NCBI RefSeq assembly: GCF_002150805.1
Contig: NZ_MTBA01000001.1
Coordinates: forward strand, 1-64,000
Length of the DNA stretch: 64,000 nt
Reading direction: 5' to 3'
DNA from: Oceanospirillum sanctuarii
GTDB taxonomy: Bacteria > Pseudomonadota > Gammaproteobacteria > Pseudomonadales > Halomonadaceae
This document shows positions 52,681-59,992 of the stretch, in pieces. The notes beneath the pieces are model-generated. The model was not told the origin of the DNA. It searched no databases and was given only the letters and a program-made list of their open reading frames with translations. Numbering within the stretch: the stretch's first letter is position 1; each line of letters opens with the position of its first letter. Made by a program: the position numbers and the translations under genes.

Positions 52681-52709
52681 GTCTGCAGGTAGCCTGGAAG
52701 GAGAATTGT

Positions 52710-53096
52710 GTGATTGTTGTATATGGCATTAAAGAGCAGCTTAACCCTATTAAAGCCCGGCTGTCGGATGTGATTCATGGCTGCATGCAGTCTGTTCTGG
52801 GAATGCCGGAAGGCAAACGTGCTCAGCGTTTTGTCCCTCTTGAAGCGGATGATTTCTACTATCCCTCTGATCGGTCACCGGCTTATACCGTTATCGAAAT
52901 TAATATGATGAAAGGCCGCAAGCCGGAAACTCAGAAGGCGCTGATCAAAGCGCTTTTTCAGGAGATCGAGGCCAAACTGGGTATTTCACCGGTTGATATC
53001 GAAATAACCATTAAGGAACAGGAGACCTATCAGTGGGGATTTCGTGGAATGACCGGCGATGAAGTGCGTGATCTAAACTACAAGGTCAATGTATAG
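52710..53096 (+). CDS. Tautomerase-fold protein without the catalytic N-terminal proline
   Basis: A 128-residue protein with the tautomerase-superfamily repeat (two beta-alpha-beta halves; AYTVIEINMMKGRKPETQKALIKALFQEIEAKLGISPVDIEITIKEQ). Classical members need Pro at position 2 after Met removal, but this starts M-I-V-V-Y-G. GTG start at 52710 is the only one consistent with AAGGAG upstream, and related gammaproteobacterial proteins I recall also start MIVVYG. So isomerase activity is doubtful. Followed by DUF1059 and DUF3224 genes. Confidence 0.8.
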   Translation: MIVVYGIKEQLNPIKARLSDVIHGCMQSVLGMPEGKRAQRFVPLEADDFYYPSDRSPAYTVIEINMMKGRKPETQKALIKALFQEIEAKLGISPVDIEITIKEQETYQWGFRGMTGDEVRDLNYKVNV

Positions 53097-53114
53097 CTTT
53101 TTCAGGAGTCCCCG

Positions 53115-53351
53115 ATGAAAACCATGAGTTGCAAAGAGCTGGGTGGTGCTTGTGATCAGCTCTTCCATGCCGAAACCTTTGAGCAGATTGCAGAGATGAG
53201 TAAGCAGCACGGAATCGAAATGTATCAACAGCAGGATTCAGCGCATCTTGAAGCGATGCAGAAGATGCAGCAGTTGATGTCTGATCCCGCTGCCATGCAG
53301 GTGTGGTTTGAGTCTAAGCGGGAAGCTTTTAATCAGCTACCGGAGGATTGA
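53115..53351 (+). CDS. DUF1059-like small protein
   Basis: A 78-residue protein starting MKTMSCKELGGACDQLFHAETFEQIAEMSKQHG, the pattern of DUF1059 (C near 6, G-G-x-C-D, H). Two Cys and a His could bind a metal. Function unknown. 18 bases after the tautomerase-fold gene. Confidence 0.8.
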   Translation: MKTMSCKELGGACDQLFHAETFEQIAEMSKQHGIEMYQQQDSAHLEAMQKMQQLMSDPAAMQVWFESKREAFNQLPED

Positions 53352-53486
53352 GCTTGCACAAGGTTTTTTTAGCAGGCTTTAAGCCAAGACCTTGCGCTGG
53401 GGTAGGGTTTGGGCAATGCTGTGCGCTGTTTTTTTAGCCAGCGTGAACCGGCTTAACCTTTTGGACAGAGTTTTAAGGATAGTGCT

Positions 53487-53939
53487 ATGCAGATCAGCGG
53501 AAAATTTAACGTCGCCCTTAACCGTCTTGATAACTATGCCGAAGGTGCTGATGGCATGGCGCTGGGTCGTATGTCGATTGATAAAGAGTTCTTTGGCGAA
53601 CTGGCAGCAATCAGTAAAGGCGAGATGCTGAGTGCGCTGACACCCACTAAGGGTTCTGCTGGCTATGTTGCCATTGAGCAGGTAACCGGTTCGTTATGCG
53701 GCAAAAGCGGTAGCTTTGTCCTGCAGCACTTCGGCCTGATGGATCGGGGTTATGACCAGCTGATTCTCGAAGTTGTACCGGACTCCGCCACCGGCGAACT
53801 GGAAGGGCTGAAAGGCTGCATGAAGATCCGTATCGAAGAGGCTGAACAGCACTTCTATGACTTTGATTTTCATCTGCCGGGGCTGACTAACCTTTCTGAG
53901 CAGGATGAAGCTGAAGCCGATCAGGAGGCTAAAGCCTAA
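53487..53939 (+). CDS. DUF3224-family protein
   Basis: A 150-residue beta-barrel-type protein: MSIDKEFFGELAAISKGEMLSALTPTKGSAGYVAIEQVTGSLCGKSGSFVLQHFG, then GLKGCMKIRIEEAEQHFYDFDF, as in DUF3224. Acidic tail. Function unknown. A bidirectional terminator follows. Confidence 0.85.
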   Translation: MQISGKFNVALNRLDNYAEGADGMALGRMSIDKEFFGELAAISKGEMLSALTPTKGSAGYVAIEQVTGSLCGKSGSFVLQHFGLMDRGYDQLILEVVPDSATGELEGLKGCMKIRIEEAEQHFYDFDFHLPGLTNLSEQDEAEADQEAKA

Positions 53940-54002
53940 GGATTTTGTTCTGTGCTTCTGGTCCTGTGCACCTAGGCCTATGCTCCTAAGTGCCAGGCAT
54001 AA

Positions 54003-54032
54003 AAAAACCGAACTCATTGAGTTCGGTTTTTT
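54003..54032. terminator. Bidirectional terminator between the DUF3224 gene and purK
   Basis: AAAAACCGAACTC (54003-54015) pairs with GAGTTCGGTTTTTT (54019-54032), with A and T tracts on both sides. Confidence 0.9.
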
Positions 54033-54064
54033 GTTTAACGCCGTGGCGGATCCGGTTTAGCGGC

Positions 54065-55180
54065 TTAGCCTTCCGGATAAACCTTCGCCAGTGTAGCGTT
54101 AATCTGAGCATCCAGATCTTCGTAGCTGTCAGCGACCAGATTGATATGACCCATCTTGCGGCCCGGACGCAGGCTCTTACCGTAGCCGTGCAGCTGCTGG
54201 TCGCTGTTGACCAGAACACTGTTGTCCATCTCAACGCCCAGCAGGTTCACCATGCCGGTGATCTTCATCGCCTGAGTGTTACCCAGTGGCAGACCCGTGA
54301 TAGCACGCACATGGTTGTTGAACTGGCTGCTGATGCAGCCCAGCTGTGTCCAGTGACCCGAGTTGTGCACGCGAGGAGCCATCTCGTTAACGACTAGGTG
54401 CTCTTTGCCATCAAGGTCGGTGACAAAGAATTCAATCGCCAGAATGCCCACGTAGTTGGATGCCGCCAGCAGTTTGTTAGCGATCTCTTCCGCCTGTTGC
54501 TGCAGTTCTGCAGTCAGGTTAGGAGCCGGAGCCTTAGAGGTCAGCAGCGTGCCGTCGCGGTGCAGGTTTTCAGTCAGCGGGTAGAAGCGGCTTTCGCCTT
54601 CGGCATTGCGTACCGCGATCATGGAGACTTCGCGTTTGAAGGTAACAAAACCTTCCAGTACGCAGTCCAGATTGCACACGTCTTCTTCCAGAGCTGCAGC
54701 ATCGTCTGCGCTCTTGATGCGCCACTGGCCGTAACCGTCGTAGCCGCCGGTGCAGGTTTTCAGAATCGCCGGATAACCGATCTCTTCCAGTGCCGCCAGA
54801 ATCTCCTGACGGTTACCGGTACGACGGTAAGGAGCAACATCAACACCTTGCTCGTTCACCCAGCTTTTTTCCAGGCCACGGTGACGGCAGGTTTCCAGCA
54901 TTTTCGGATCAGGATAAACCGGGCAGAACGCCTGCAGTGCTTTCAGACGATCTGTATCTACCGCTTCTTTTTCAACGGTGATCACATCAGGTTCGCCCAG
55001 TGCTTTGTACAGAGCTTCCGCTTCCGGGTAATCCTCGTCGTAGATCACGTCGCCAAGGCTTGTGATCGGGTCAAGGGAATCACCCTGTTGCACCAGATAG
55101 CTGAACTGAATGCCCATAGGCCAAGCAGACAATGCCATCATGCGGGCCAACTGGCCGCTACCGACAACGGCAACTTTCAT
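54065..55180 (-). CDS. purK: 5-(carboxyamino)imidazole ribonucleotide synthase
   Basis: A 371-residue ATP-grasp enzyme that makes N5-CAIR from AIR, bicarbonate and ATP in purine synthesis. Seen: VGSGQLARMM at the N-terminus, TCTGGYDGYGQW (ATP-grasp loop), VLEGFVTFKREVSMI and VNEMAPRVHNSGHWT (Mg/ATP site, active site). Lies 135 bases downstream of purE on the same strand. Bicarbonate is a substrate, a link to DabAB and carbonic anhydrase nearby, though not necessarily a regulatory one. Confidence 0.97.
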   Translation of the reverse strand: MKVAVVGSGQLARMMALSAWPMGIQFSYLVQQGDSLDPITSLGDVIYDEDYPEAEALYKALGEPDVITVEKEAVDTDRLKALQAFCPVYPDPKMLETCRHRGLEKSWVNEQGVDVAPYRRTGNRQEILAALEEIGYPAILKTCTGGYDGYGQWRIKSADDAAALEEDVCNLDCVLEGFVTFKREVSMIAVRNAEGESRFYPLTENLHRDGTLLTSKAPAPNLTAELQQQAEEIANKLLAASNYVGILAIEFFVTDLDGKEHLVVNEMAPRVHNSGHWTQLGCISSQFNNHVRAITGLPLGNTQAMKITGMVNLLGVEMDNSVLVNSDQQLHGYGKSLRPGRKMGHINLVADSYEDLDAQINATLAKVYPEG

Positions 55181-55285
55181 ACGTCAATCCTCAAACTTGC
55201 ATGAGTTCTCATGCTTTGCATTCTAAAACCTTTATCACGGCGGTCTCAGGCTGAGCGCGGTGGCGTTCTGAAGCCTTTAACGACA

Positions 55286-55307
55286 AGCGGGCGCCAAAGC
55301 GCCCGCT
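55286..55307 (-). promoter_or_regulatory. GC-rich hairpin in the purE-purK gap
   Basis: AGCGGGCGC (55286-55294) pairs perfectly with GCGCCCGCT (55299-55307) over a CAAA loop, just after the purE stop. No T run follows, so it looks like an mRNA-processing or stability element between the two pur genes rather than a terminator. Confidence 0.55.
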
Positions 55308-55315
55308 GCAGAAGA

Positions 55316-55804
55316 TCAGTCAGTGACCAGTTCGAAGGCCACGCCGTCTGTCTGCTTCTTACGGAATTCGATCAGGCGCTCACGCAGGGCTTCGTCTTTC
55401 ATCGCCAGCATCTGAGCGGCCATCAGGCCAGCGTTATAAGCACCGGCTTCACCAATCGCCTGAGTACATACTGCAACGCCACGAGGCATCTGAACGATAG
55501 ACAGCAGGCTGTCCATACCTTTCAGGTGACGGCTGGCAACAGGTACAGCAACAACCGGCAGGTGGGTTTCTGCTGCGATCATGCCCGGCAGGTGAGCTGC
55601 GCCACCGGCACCAGCGATAATCACTTCGGTACCTTCTTCGTGGGCGCGGGTTGCAAACTCAACCAGTCGTTGTGGGGTGCGGTGGGCAGAAACAACACCA
55701 GCAACATATTCAACACCCAGCGCTTCTAAAGGCTTGGTGGCTTCCTGCATGGTGGCCCAGTCAGACTGAGAACCCATTACGATGGTGACTTTAGCAAATT
55801 TCAT
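55316..55804 (-). CDS. purE: N5-carboxyaminoimidazole ribonucleotide mutase
   Basis: A 162-residue class I PurE converting N5-CAIR to CAIR. Motifs: [17 protein letters not shown] (S-D substrate loop), [13 protein letters not shown] (active-site His) and [15 protein letters not shown]. Length is normal (E. coli 169). First gene of the purE-purK unit. Confidence 0.97.
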   Translation of the reverse strand: MKFAKVTIVMGSQSDWATMQEATKPLEALGVEYVAGVVSAHRTPQRLVEFATRAHEEGTEVIIAGAGGAAHLPGMIAAETHLPVVAVPVASRHLKGMDSLLSIVQMPRGVAVCTQAIGEAGAYNAGLMAAQMLAMKDEALRERLIEFRKKQTDGVAFELVTD

Positions 55805-56171
55805 TACGGTAGCTCTCCGTTTTATATAGCAGCCCGACTGACAACCCGTTCTTAGATGTTCTTAATTCGGGAATGTTTTGTCCGAATCAAGAAACTTTAA
55901 AAACAATAGCAGCAAGACCCGATCCATCTTGGATAAGGTCGCTGACAAAAAGTACGGGCTGAAAATAAAGCTGTTTGTCATAACCAACCTGCCCCTTGTG
56001 GGCGGTCTGTTGTCTGGCAGGTTTAAGGTGTACCTGACAGCGGGGTTGGTTCAGCGAAAAAGAGGCGCACTATTATGCCTTAATTTCTGAAGAGATAAAA
56101 ATTATTCTGCTTAAGATGGAGAAAGGAACAGGGTAAGCCCCTGTTCCTGAAGGATTTTGCTAAGCGCAGGA
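55805..56171. other. Intergenic region between purE and carbonic anhydrase
   Basis: About 367 bases containing the purE promoter (minus strand) and a terminator for the carbonic anhydrase gene further left at 56124-56148. A stem AACCTGCC (55986-55993) / GGCAGGTT (56016-56023) is present but unassigned. I see no PurR-type box. Confidence 0.4.
56124..56148 (-). terminator. Probable terminator of the carbonic anhydrase gene
   Basis: AGGAACAGGG (56124-56133) and CCCTGTTCCT (56139-56148) form a perfect 10-bp stem. On the minus strand it is followed by TTCTCC, a weak T tract. Confidence 0.6.
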
Positions 56172-56834
56172 TCAGTCTTTAACCCGATCAATCACTTCCG
56201 CGTACTGCTGTTCAAAGGACTGAAATTCAGTGTCGTTGTGGCCGCAGCAGCGAACGCCACCGGTCTTGATATTGTAGATCCAGCCGTGGATATCCACCTT
56301 GCCGGTTGCCAGTTTCGCCGCTACCGCAGGATGGGTGCGGATATGCTGAACCTGCTGGAGAACATTCTGCTCAATCGCTTCGTCCAGGTGTTCTGCGCCG
56401 ATGCACTCGCTGTGACCGATATCGTGGCGCTCGCGAACGATCTCCATGGCAGAACGACAGTGACCCAGCCACTCTTTAACGTGCGGCAGACCATCCAGCG
56501 CGTTCATATCCAGTGCGCCCTTGATAGCGCCACAGTCGGTGTGGCCGCAGATGATGATGTGGCGAACGCCTAAAACAGCAACGGCATATTCAACGGAAGC
56601 GGTCATGCCACCGGTTTCATTACTGTGCGGCGGGATAATGTTGCCGGCGTTACGACAGATAAACAGATCGCCGGGAACGGTACCAGTCAGCAGATTCGGA
56701 TCGATACGGGAATCAGAACAGGTAATAAAGAGAACATCAGGGCTTTGACCCGAGGCCAGGGTTCCAAACAGATCCTTGTGTTCGGGATATACGTGCTGAC
56801 GAAAATTCAGAACGCCCTTAACAATTTTGTCCAC
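56172..56834 (-). CDS. Beta-class carbonic anhydrase
   Basis: A 220-residue cytosolic enzyme interconverting CO2 and bicarbonate. Zinc site: C39, D41-R43 (FITCSDSRIDP), H98 and C101 (ICGHTDCGA). The GTG start at 56834 (GGAG about 9 bases upstream) gives the family N-terminus; the frame extends 95 codons further up but that part is not carbonic-anhydrase-like. DabAB lies 11 kb away and also works on CO2/bicarbonate. Confidence 0.92.
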   Translation of the reverse strand: MDKIVKGVLNFRQHVYPEHKDLFGTLASGQSPDVLFITCSDSRIDPNLLTGTVPGDLFICRNAGNIIPPHSNETGGMTASVEYAVAVLGVRHIIICGHTDCGAIKGALDMNALDGLPHVKEWLGHCRSAMEIVRERHDIGHSECIGAEHLDEAIEQNVLQQVQHIRTHPAVAAKLATGKVDIHGWIYNIKTGGVRCCGHNDTEFQSFEQQYAEVIDRVKD

Positions 56835-57069
56835 GCTGAGCCATCTCCAATGGTTGTTTCTTATGGTCGGTGCAGTCCGGCGGGAATGGACCCGGCTGCC
56901 CGTTATTTTTTCTGGCCGCGTATTTTCTACTAAAGTCGCGCAAGATAAAAATAAATCTTTGTAGAAAACGTAGGGGTTTTGTTGCCTGCGTGTGTTCTGA
57001 ATGGATTTATTTTGCGCTATGCCGTGATTTATTGGCAGAAAACAGGGTGATTCAGTGCAGATAAAAAAA

Positions 57070-57117
57070 GCAAAAGCCTGAGTCGAGAATTGACCGTTCT
57101 TTGCCACAGGCTTTTGC
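57070..57117 (-). terminator. Intrinsic terminator of the guanidinobutyrase/YjiH transcript
   Basis: On the minus strand GCAAAAGCCTG (57117-57107) pairs with CAGGCTTTTGC (57080-57070), followed by TTTTTTTAT. Confidence 0.85.
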
Positions 57118-57243
57118 AACGACTGAAATGCTAACGGGAGCAGTCAGCCTCAAGTGAGACAGTGTGCTCAGGGAAAAGATCCCGCTGGATCTGATCCCTG
57201 AGCTGTATAGAGGGATATGTGTAGCGATGTTCTTGGCTGGGTG

Positions 57244-58653
57244 TCAGCCCACCAGCCAGTGACCCAGCACTGCGATAATTGGCAGGGTGATCAGGGTGCG
57301 CAGGATGAAGATCACAAAGAGTTCCAGCAAATTCAGCGGGATCTTGGACTTGATCAGGAGTACACCCACCTCAGACATATAGATCAGCTGGGTCATGGAG
57401 ACACCTGCGATCACAAAGCGGGTCAGTTCGCTTTCAATGCCTTTACCAACGATGGCAGGCAGGAACATATCCGCAAAACCAACCAGCAGCGCAGGTGCTG
57501 CTTTAGCCGCTTCCGGCAATTGCAGTATTTCCAGTAGTGGAATAAACGGTGCGGACAACCAGGTGAAGATCTGGGTGTATTCCGTCAGCGCCATTGCCAG
57601 CGTACCAATCGCCATAACCAGTGGCAGCAGACCAAACCAGATATCCGCCACATTGTGCAGGCCGGTTTTGATCAGCTGACCAAAGCCCGGTGCTTTTTGG
57701 GCGCGGACAACTGCCTGATGCAGACCCCACTTGTACAGAGATACATCACCCGGCACATCTTCTTTAATCTGTTTACCAACGCCTTCAGCGTATTCATCTT
57801 TCTTCCAGCTCAGTGGTGGCAGACGCGGTGTGATAATGGCTGCGGTAAAGCCAGCAACCAGTACTGCGGCGTAGAACTCGATAAAGAGGTGGCCGATACC
57901 GATAAAGTCAGCCACAACCAGGCTGAAAGCGATGGATGCGATGGAGAAGTTGGTCGCGATCACTGCGGATTCGCGTTTGGAGTAGAAACCACCTTCATAC
58001 TGCTGAGTGGTGATCAGTACACCTACGGTGCCGGAGCCGATCCAGGAGGCGACCGCATCAATGGAAGAGCGACCCGGCAGGCGGAATACTTTACGGAAAA
58101 CATTACGTACCAGAGTGCCGATAAACTCCATCAGGCCGAAGTCCACCAGAAGCGGCAGCAGCAAAGAGGCAAAGAAGAAGAAGGTGATCAGTGCCGGGGC
58201 CAGATCGTACATGACCACGCCGCCGGTATTACGGTTCCAGATCCATTCCGGGCCAACTTCCAGCCAGGTCAGGATGACAAAAGCAGCACCCAGAACACGC
58301 AGAGTTAACCAAGGCAGGCTGACGCGGAAAATAGAGCCGAGGGCGCTGTTTTTCAGTTTCTCGGTTTCCGGCAGGAAGGAAACAATCACAGATACCAGTG
58401 CCGAGAAGCTCAGCAGGGCAACGGTAATCAGTGGCAGGTCTTCTTTCAGCAGAGCTTTAAAGAAATCGGCAATCACACCCATGCCGATGGTCACCTTGCC
58501 ATCCACAAAGATAGGCGTCAGGAAGAAAAGTACGCCGATCAGGGAAGGGATGATGAACTTCAGGTAATCCTTTCGGCTGAAATGTTCGTTAACATCACCG
58601 GTCTGATCCAGCAGAACCTGACTGGCTTCTGTTTTATCTAGATTTACACTCAT
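57244..58653 (-). CDS. YjiH-type membrane transporter (nucleoside-recognition domain)
   Basis: A 469-residue protein with about 10 membrane segments. SSIDAVASWIGSGTVGVLITTQQYEGGFYSKRESAVIATNFSIASIAFSLVV and AKAAPALLVGFADMFLPAIVGKGIESELTRFVIAGVSMTQLIYMSEVGVLL are gate-domain motifs of this family. Placed directly after the guanidinobutyrase gene (138-base gap) on the same strand, so uptake of guanidinobutyrate or a related guanidino compound is a reasonable inference. Confidence 0.82.
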   Translation of the reverse strand: MSVNLDKTEASQVLLDQTGDVNEHFSRKDYLKFIIPSLIGVLFFLTPIFVDGKVTIGMGVIADFFKALLKEDLPLITVALLSFSALVSVIVSFLPETEKLKNSALGSIFRVSLPWLTLRVLGAAFVILTWLEVGPEWIWNRNTGGVVMYDLAPALITFFFFASLLLPLLVDFGLMEFIGTLVRNVFRKVFRLPGRSSIDAVASWIGSGTVGVLITTQQYEGGFYSKRESAVIATNFSIASIAFSLVVADFIGIGHLFIEFYAAVLVAGFTAAIITPRLPPLSWKKDEYAEGVGKQIKEDVPGDVSLYKWGLHQAVVRAQKAPGFGQLIKTGLHNVADIWFGLLPLVMAIGTLAMALTEYTQIFTWLSAPFIPLLEILQLPEAAKAAPALLVGFADMFLPAIVGKGIESELTRFVIAGVSMTQLIYMSEVGVLLIKSKIPLNLLELFVIFILRTLITLPIIAVLGHWLVG

Positions 58654-58707
58654 AGGGGAATCCTGTTGTCTTTATTGTAGTGTTGATCTGTTGTTATCGT
58701 TGTAAAT

Positions 58708-58732
58708 CGCGCCCCGTAAAAAGCGGGGCGCG
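58708..58732 (-). promoter_or_regulatory. GC-rich hairpin between the guanidinobutyrase and YjiH genes
   Basis: CGCGCCCCG (58708-58716) pairs perfectly with CGGGGCGCG (58724-58732). No T tract follows, so it looks like an mRNA stabiliser or attenuation site that could set the ratio of enzyme to transporter. Confidence 0.55.
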
Positions 58733-58791
58733 GTAAACGCCATCAGCGTTTAAGCAGATGAACTGCAGAGCGTGCGTTATGATTTTTCGAA

Positions 58792-59745
58792 TCAGTCGCG
58801 GTAGTGAACGCCCGGCAGCACACACAGCATTTCGTACAGCAGGTTCGCGCCCAGAAGTGCGGTGTTGCCTGTGGTGTCGTAAGGCGGGGACACTTCTACC
58901 AGATCTCCACCAACAATATCCAGTCCGCGACAACCGCGAACCACTTCCAGCGCCTGAGGCACGGTCAGACCTGCAATCTCAGCGGTTCCGGTTCCCGGTG
59001 CATACGCGGGGTCGATGCCGTCGATATCAAAGCTGATATAAACCGGGCCGCCCGCTACTTTTTCACGCACTTCTGCCATCAGGGGCTCAAGGGATTTGTG
59101 CCAGCACTCTTCAGCAGGAACGACACGGAAACCCTGTGCGCGGGGCCAGTCGAAATCTTCAGCGCTGTAACCCGTACCGCGCAGGCCGATCTGTACGACA
59201 CGGTCGCCATCGATCAGATCTTCTTCCAGGGCGCGACGGAACGGAGTGCCGTGGGCGATCTTCTCGCCAAACATGTGATCGTTAACATCCGCGTGGGCAT
59301 CGATGTGAACAATGCCGATCTTGCCGTATTTCTTTTTCAGGGCGCGCAGGATCGGCAGCACGATGGTGTGGTCACCGCCCAGTGTCAGGGGCTTACAGCC
59401 ACCAGCAATAATCTCGTCGTAGGCTTCTTCAATGATGTCCATGCTTTTCAGCAGGTTGAAGGTGTTGATGGCGACATCGCCGATATCGGCAACCTGCAGG
59501 CTGTCGAATGGCGCAGCACGGGTCGCTACGTTGTAAGGACGCAGCATGCGGGATTCATCTCGGATCTGACGAGGAGCCAGACGCGCACCGGGGCGGTTGG
59601 AGGTGCCGATATCCAGAGGTACGCCGACAAAGCAGGCATCCAGCCCTTCAGTGCCTTCCTGAGTCGGCAGGCGCATCATGGTGGCTGGTCCGCCGAAGCG
59701 TGGCATCTCGTTTCCACCCAGAGGTTGGTTCAGTTCTTTTGGCAT
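58792..59745 (-). CDS. gbuA: Guanidinobutyrase (ureohydrolase family)
   Basis: A 317-residue enzyme cleaving 4-guanidinobutyrate to 4-aminobutyrate and urea. It is very similar to Pseudomonas GbuA as I recall it (N-terminus with PLGGNEMPRFGG, and CWHKSLEPLMAEVREKV). Mn2+ ligands: His in GGDHTI, D-x-H-x-D in DAHADVND and D-x-D in SFDIDGIDPA. Agmatinase or guanidinopropionase are alternatives; PLGGNEMPRFGG plus absence of arginine-decarboxylase genes favours GbuA. Controlled by the sigma-54 promoter at 59816-59831. Confidence 0.9.
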   Translation of the reverse strand: MPKELNQPLGGNEMPRFGGPATMMRLPTQEGTEGLDACFVGVPLDIGTSNRPGARLAPRQIRDESRMLRPYNVATRAAPFDSLQVADIGDVAINTFNLLKSMDIIEEAYDEIIAGGCKPLTLGGDHTIVLPILRALKKKYGKIGIVHIDAHADVNDHMFGEKIAHGTPFRRALEEDLIDGDRVVQIGLRGTGYSAEDFDWPRAQGFRVVPAEECWHKSLEPLMAEVREKVAGGPVYISFDIDGIDPAYAPGTGTAEIAGLTVPQALEVVRGCRGLDIVGGDLVEVSPPYDTTGNTALLGANLLYEMLCVLPGVHYRD

Positions 59746-59815
59746 TATCTCGCTCCAGTGTTTGTGCGGTTTCGCTAATCAAATTGCACGGTGTTTCTAA
59801 ACTGGAGGGTCGGAT

Positions 59816-59831
59816 TGCAATGGGTGTGCCA
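59816..59831 (-). promoter_or_regulatory. Consensus sigma-54 (-24/-12) promoter of gbuA
   Basis: On the minus strand the site reads TGGCAC-ACCCA-TTGCA, identical to the RpoN consensus TGGCAC-N5-TTGCA. It lies 71-86 bases upstream of the gbuA ATG. Predicted transcription start near 59803. Confidence 0.92.
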
Positions 59832-59883
59832 GAATAATAAATCCTTATAAATCAATGGCCTGCATGGTTGGTTTGGTGCTTTT

Positions 59884-59950
59884 GATTCATTTGTGAATTG
59901 TTTTTTTGAGGTTTTTGATTTATTTTTGAATCGTGATTCATAATTGAATT
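59884..59950. promoter_or_regulatory. Three enhancer-like palindromes for the sigma-54 activator
   Basis: Three copies of GATTCA-N4-TGAATT: GATTCA-TTTG-TGAATT (59884-59899), GATTTA-TTTT-TGAATC (59917-59932) and GATTCA-TAAT-TGAATT (59935-59950). Centres are 33 and 18 bases apart and lie about 60-115 bases upstream of the -24 element, the usual spacing for bEBP sites. They also overlap the promoter of the activator gene itself, so autoregulation is likely. Confidence 0.75.
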
Positions 59951-59992
59951 GCATGATTTAACGATTAAGTTTCCCTAACGGATAATGTTTTT

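Noticed and set aside
53392-53631. 79-codon frame before and across the DUF3224 start
   Set aside because: Overlaps the conserved DUF3224 gene in a different frame and shows no family pattern.
55878-56090. Small plus-strand frame between purE and carbonic anhydrase
   Set aside because: No ribosome site and no recognisable motif; treated as non-coding.
56835-57119. Upstream extension of the carbonic anhydrase frame to about 315 residues
   Set aside because: The extra N-terminus has no similarity to carbonic anhydrases and crosses the operon terminator region; the GTG at 56834 gives the normal protein.
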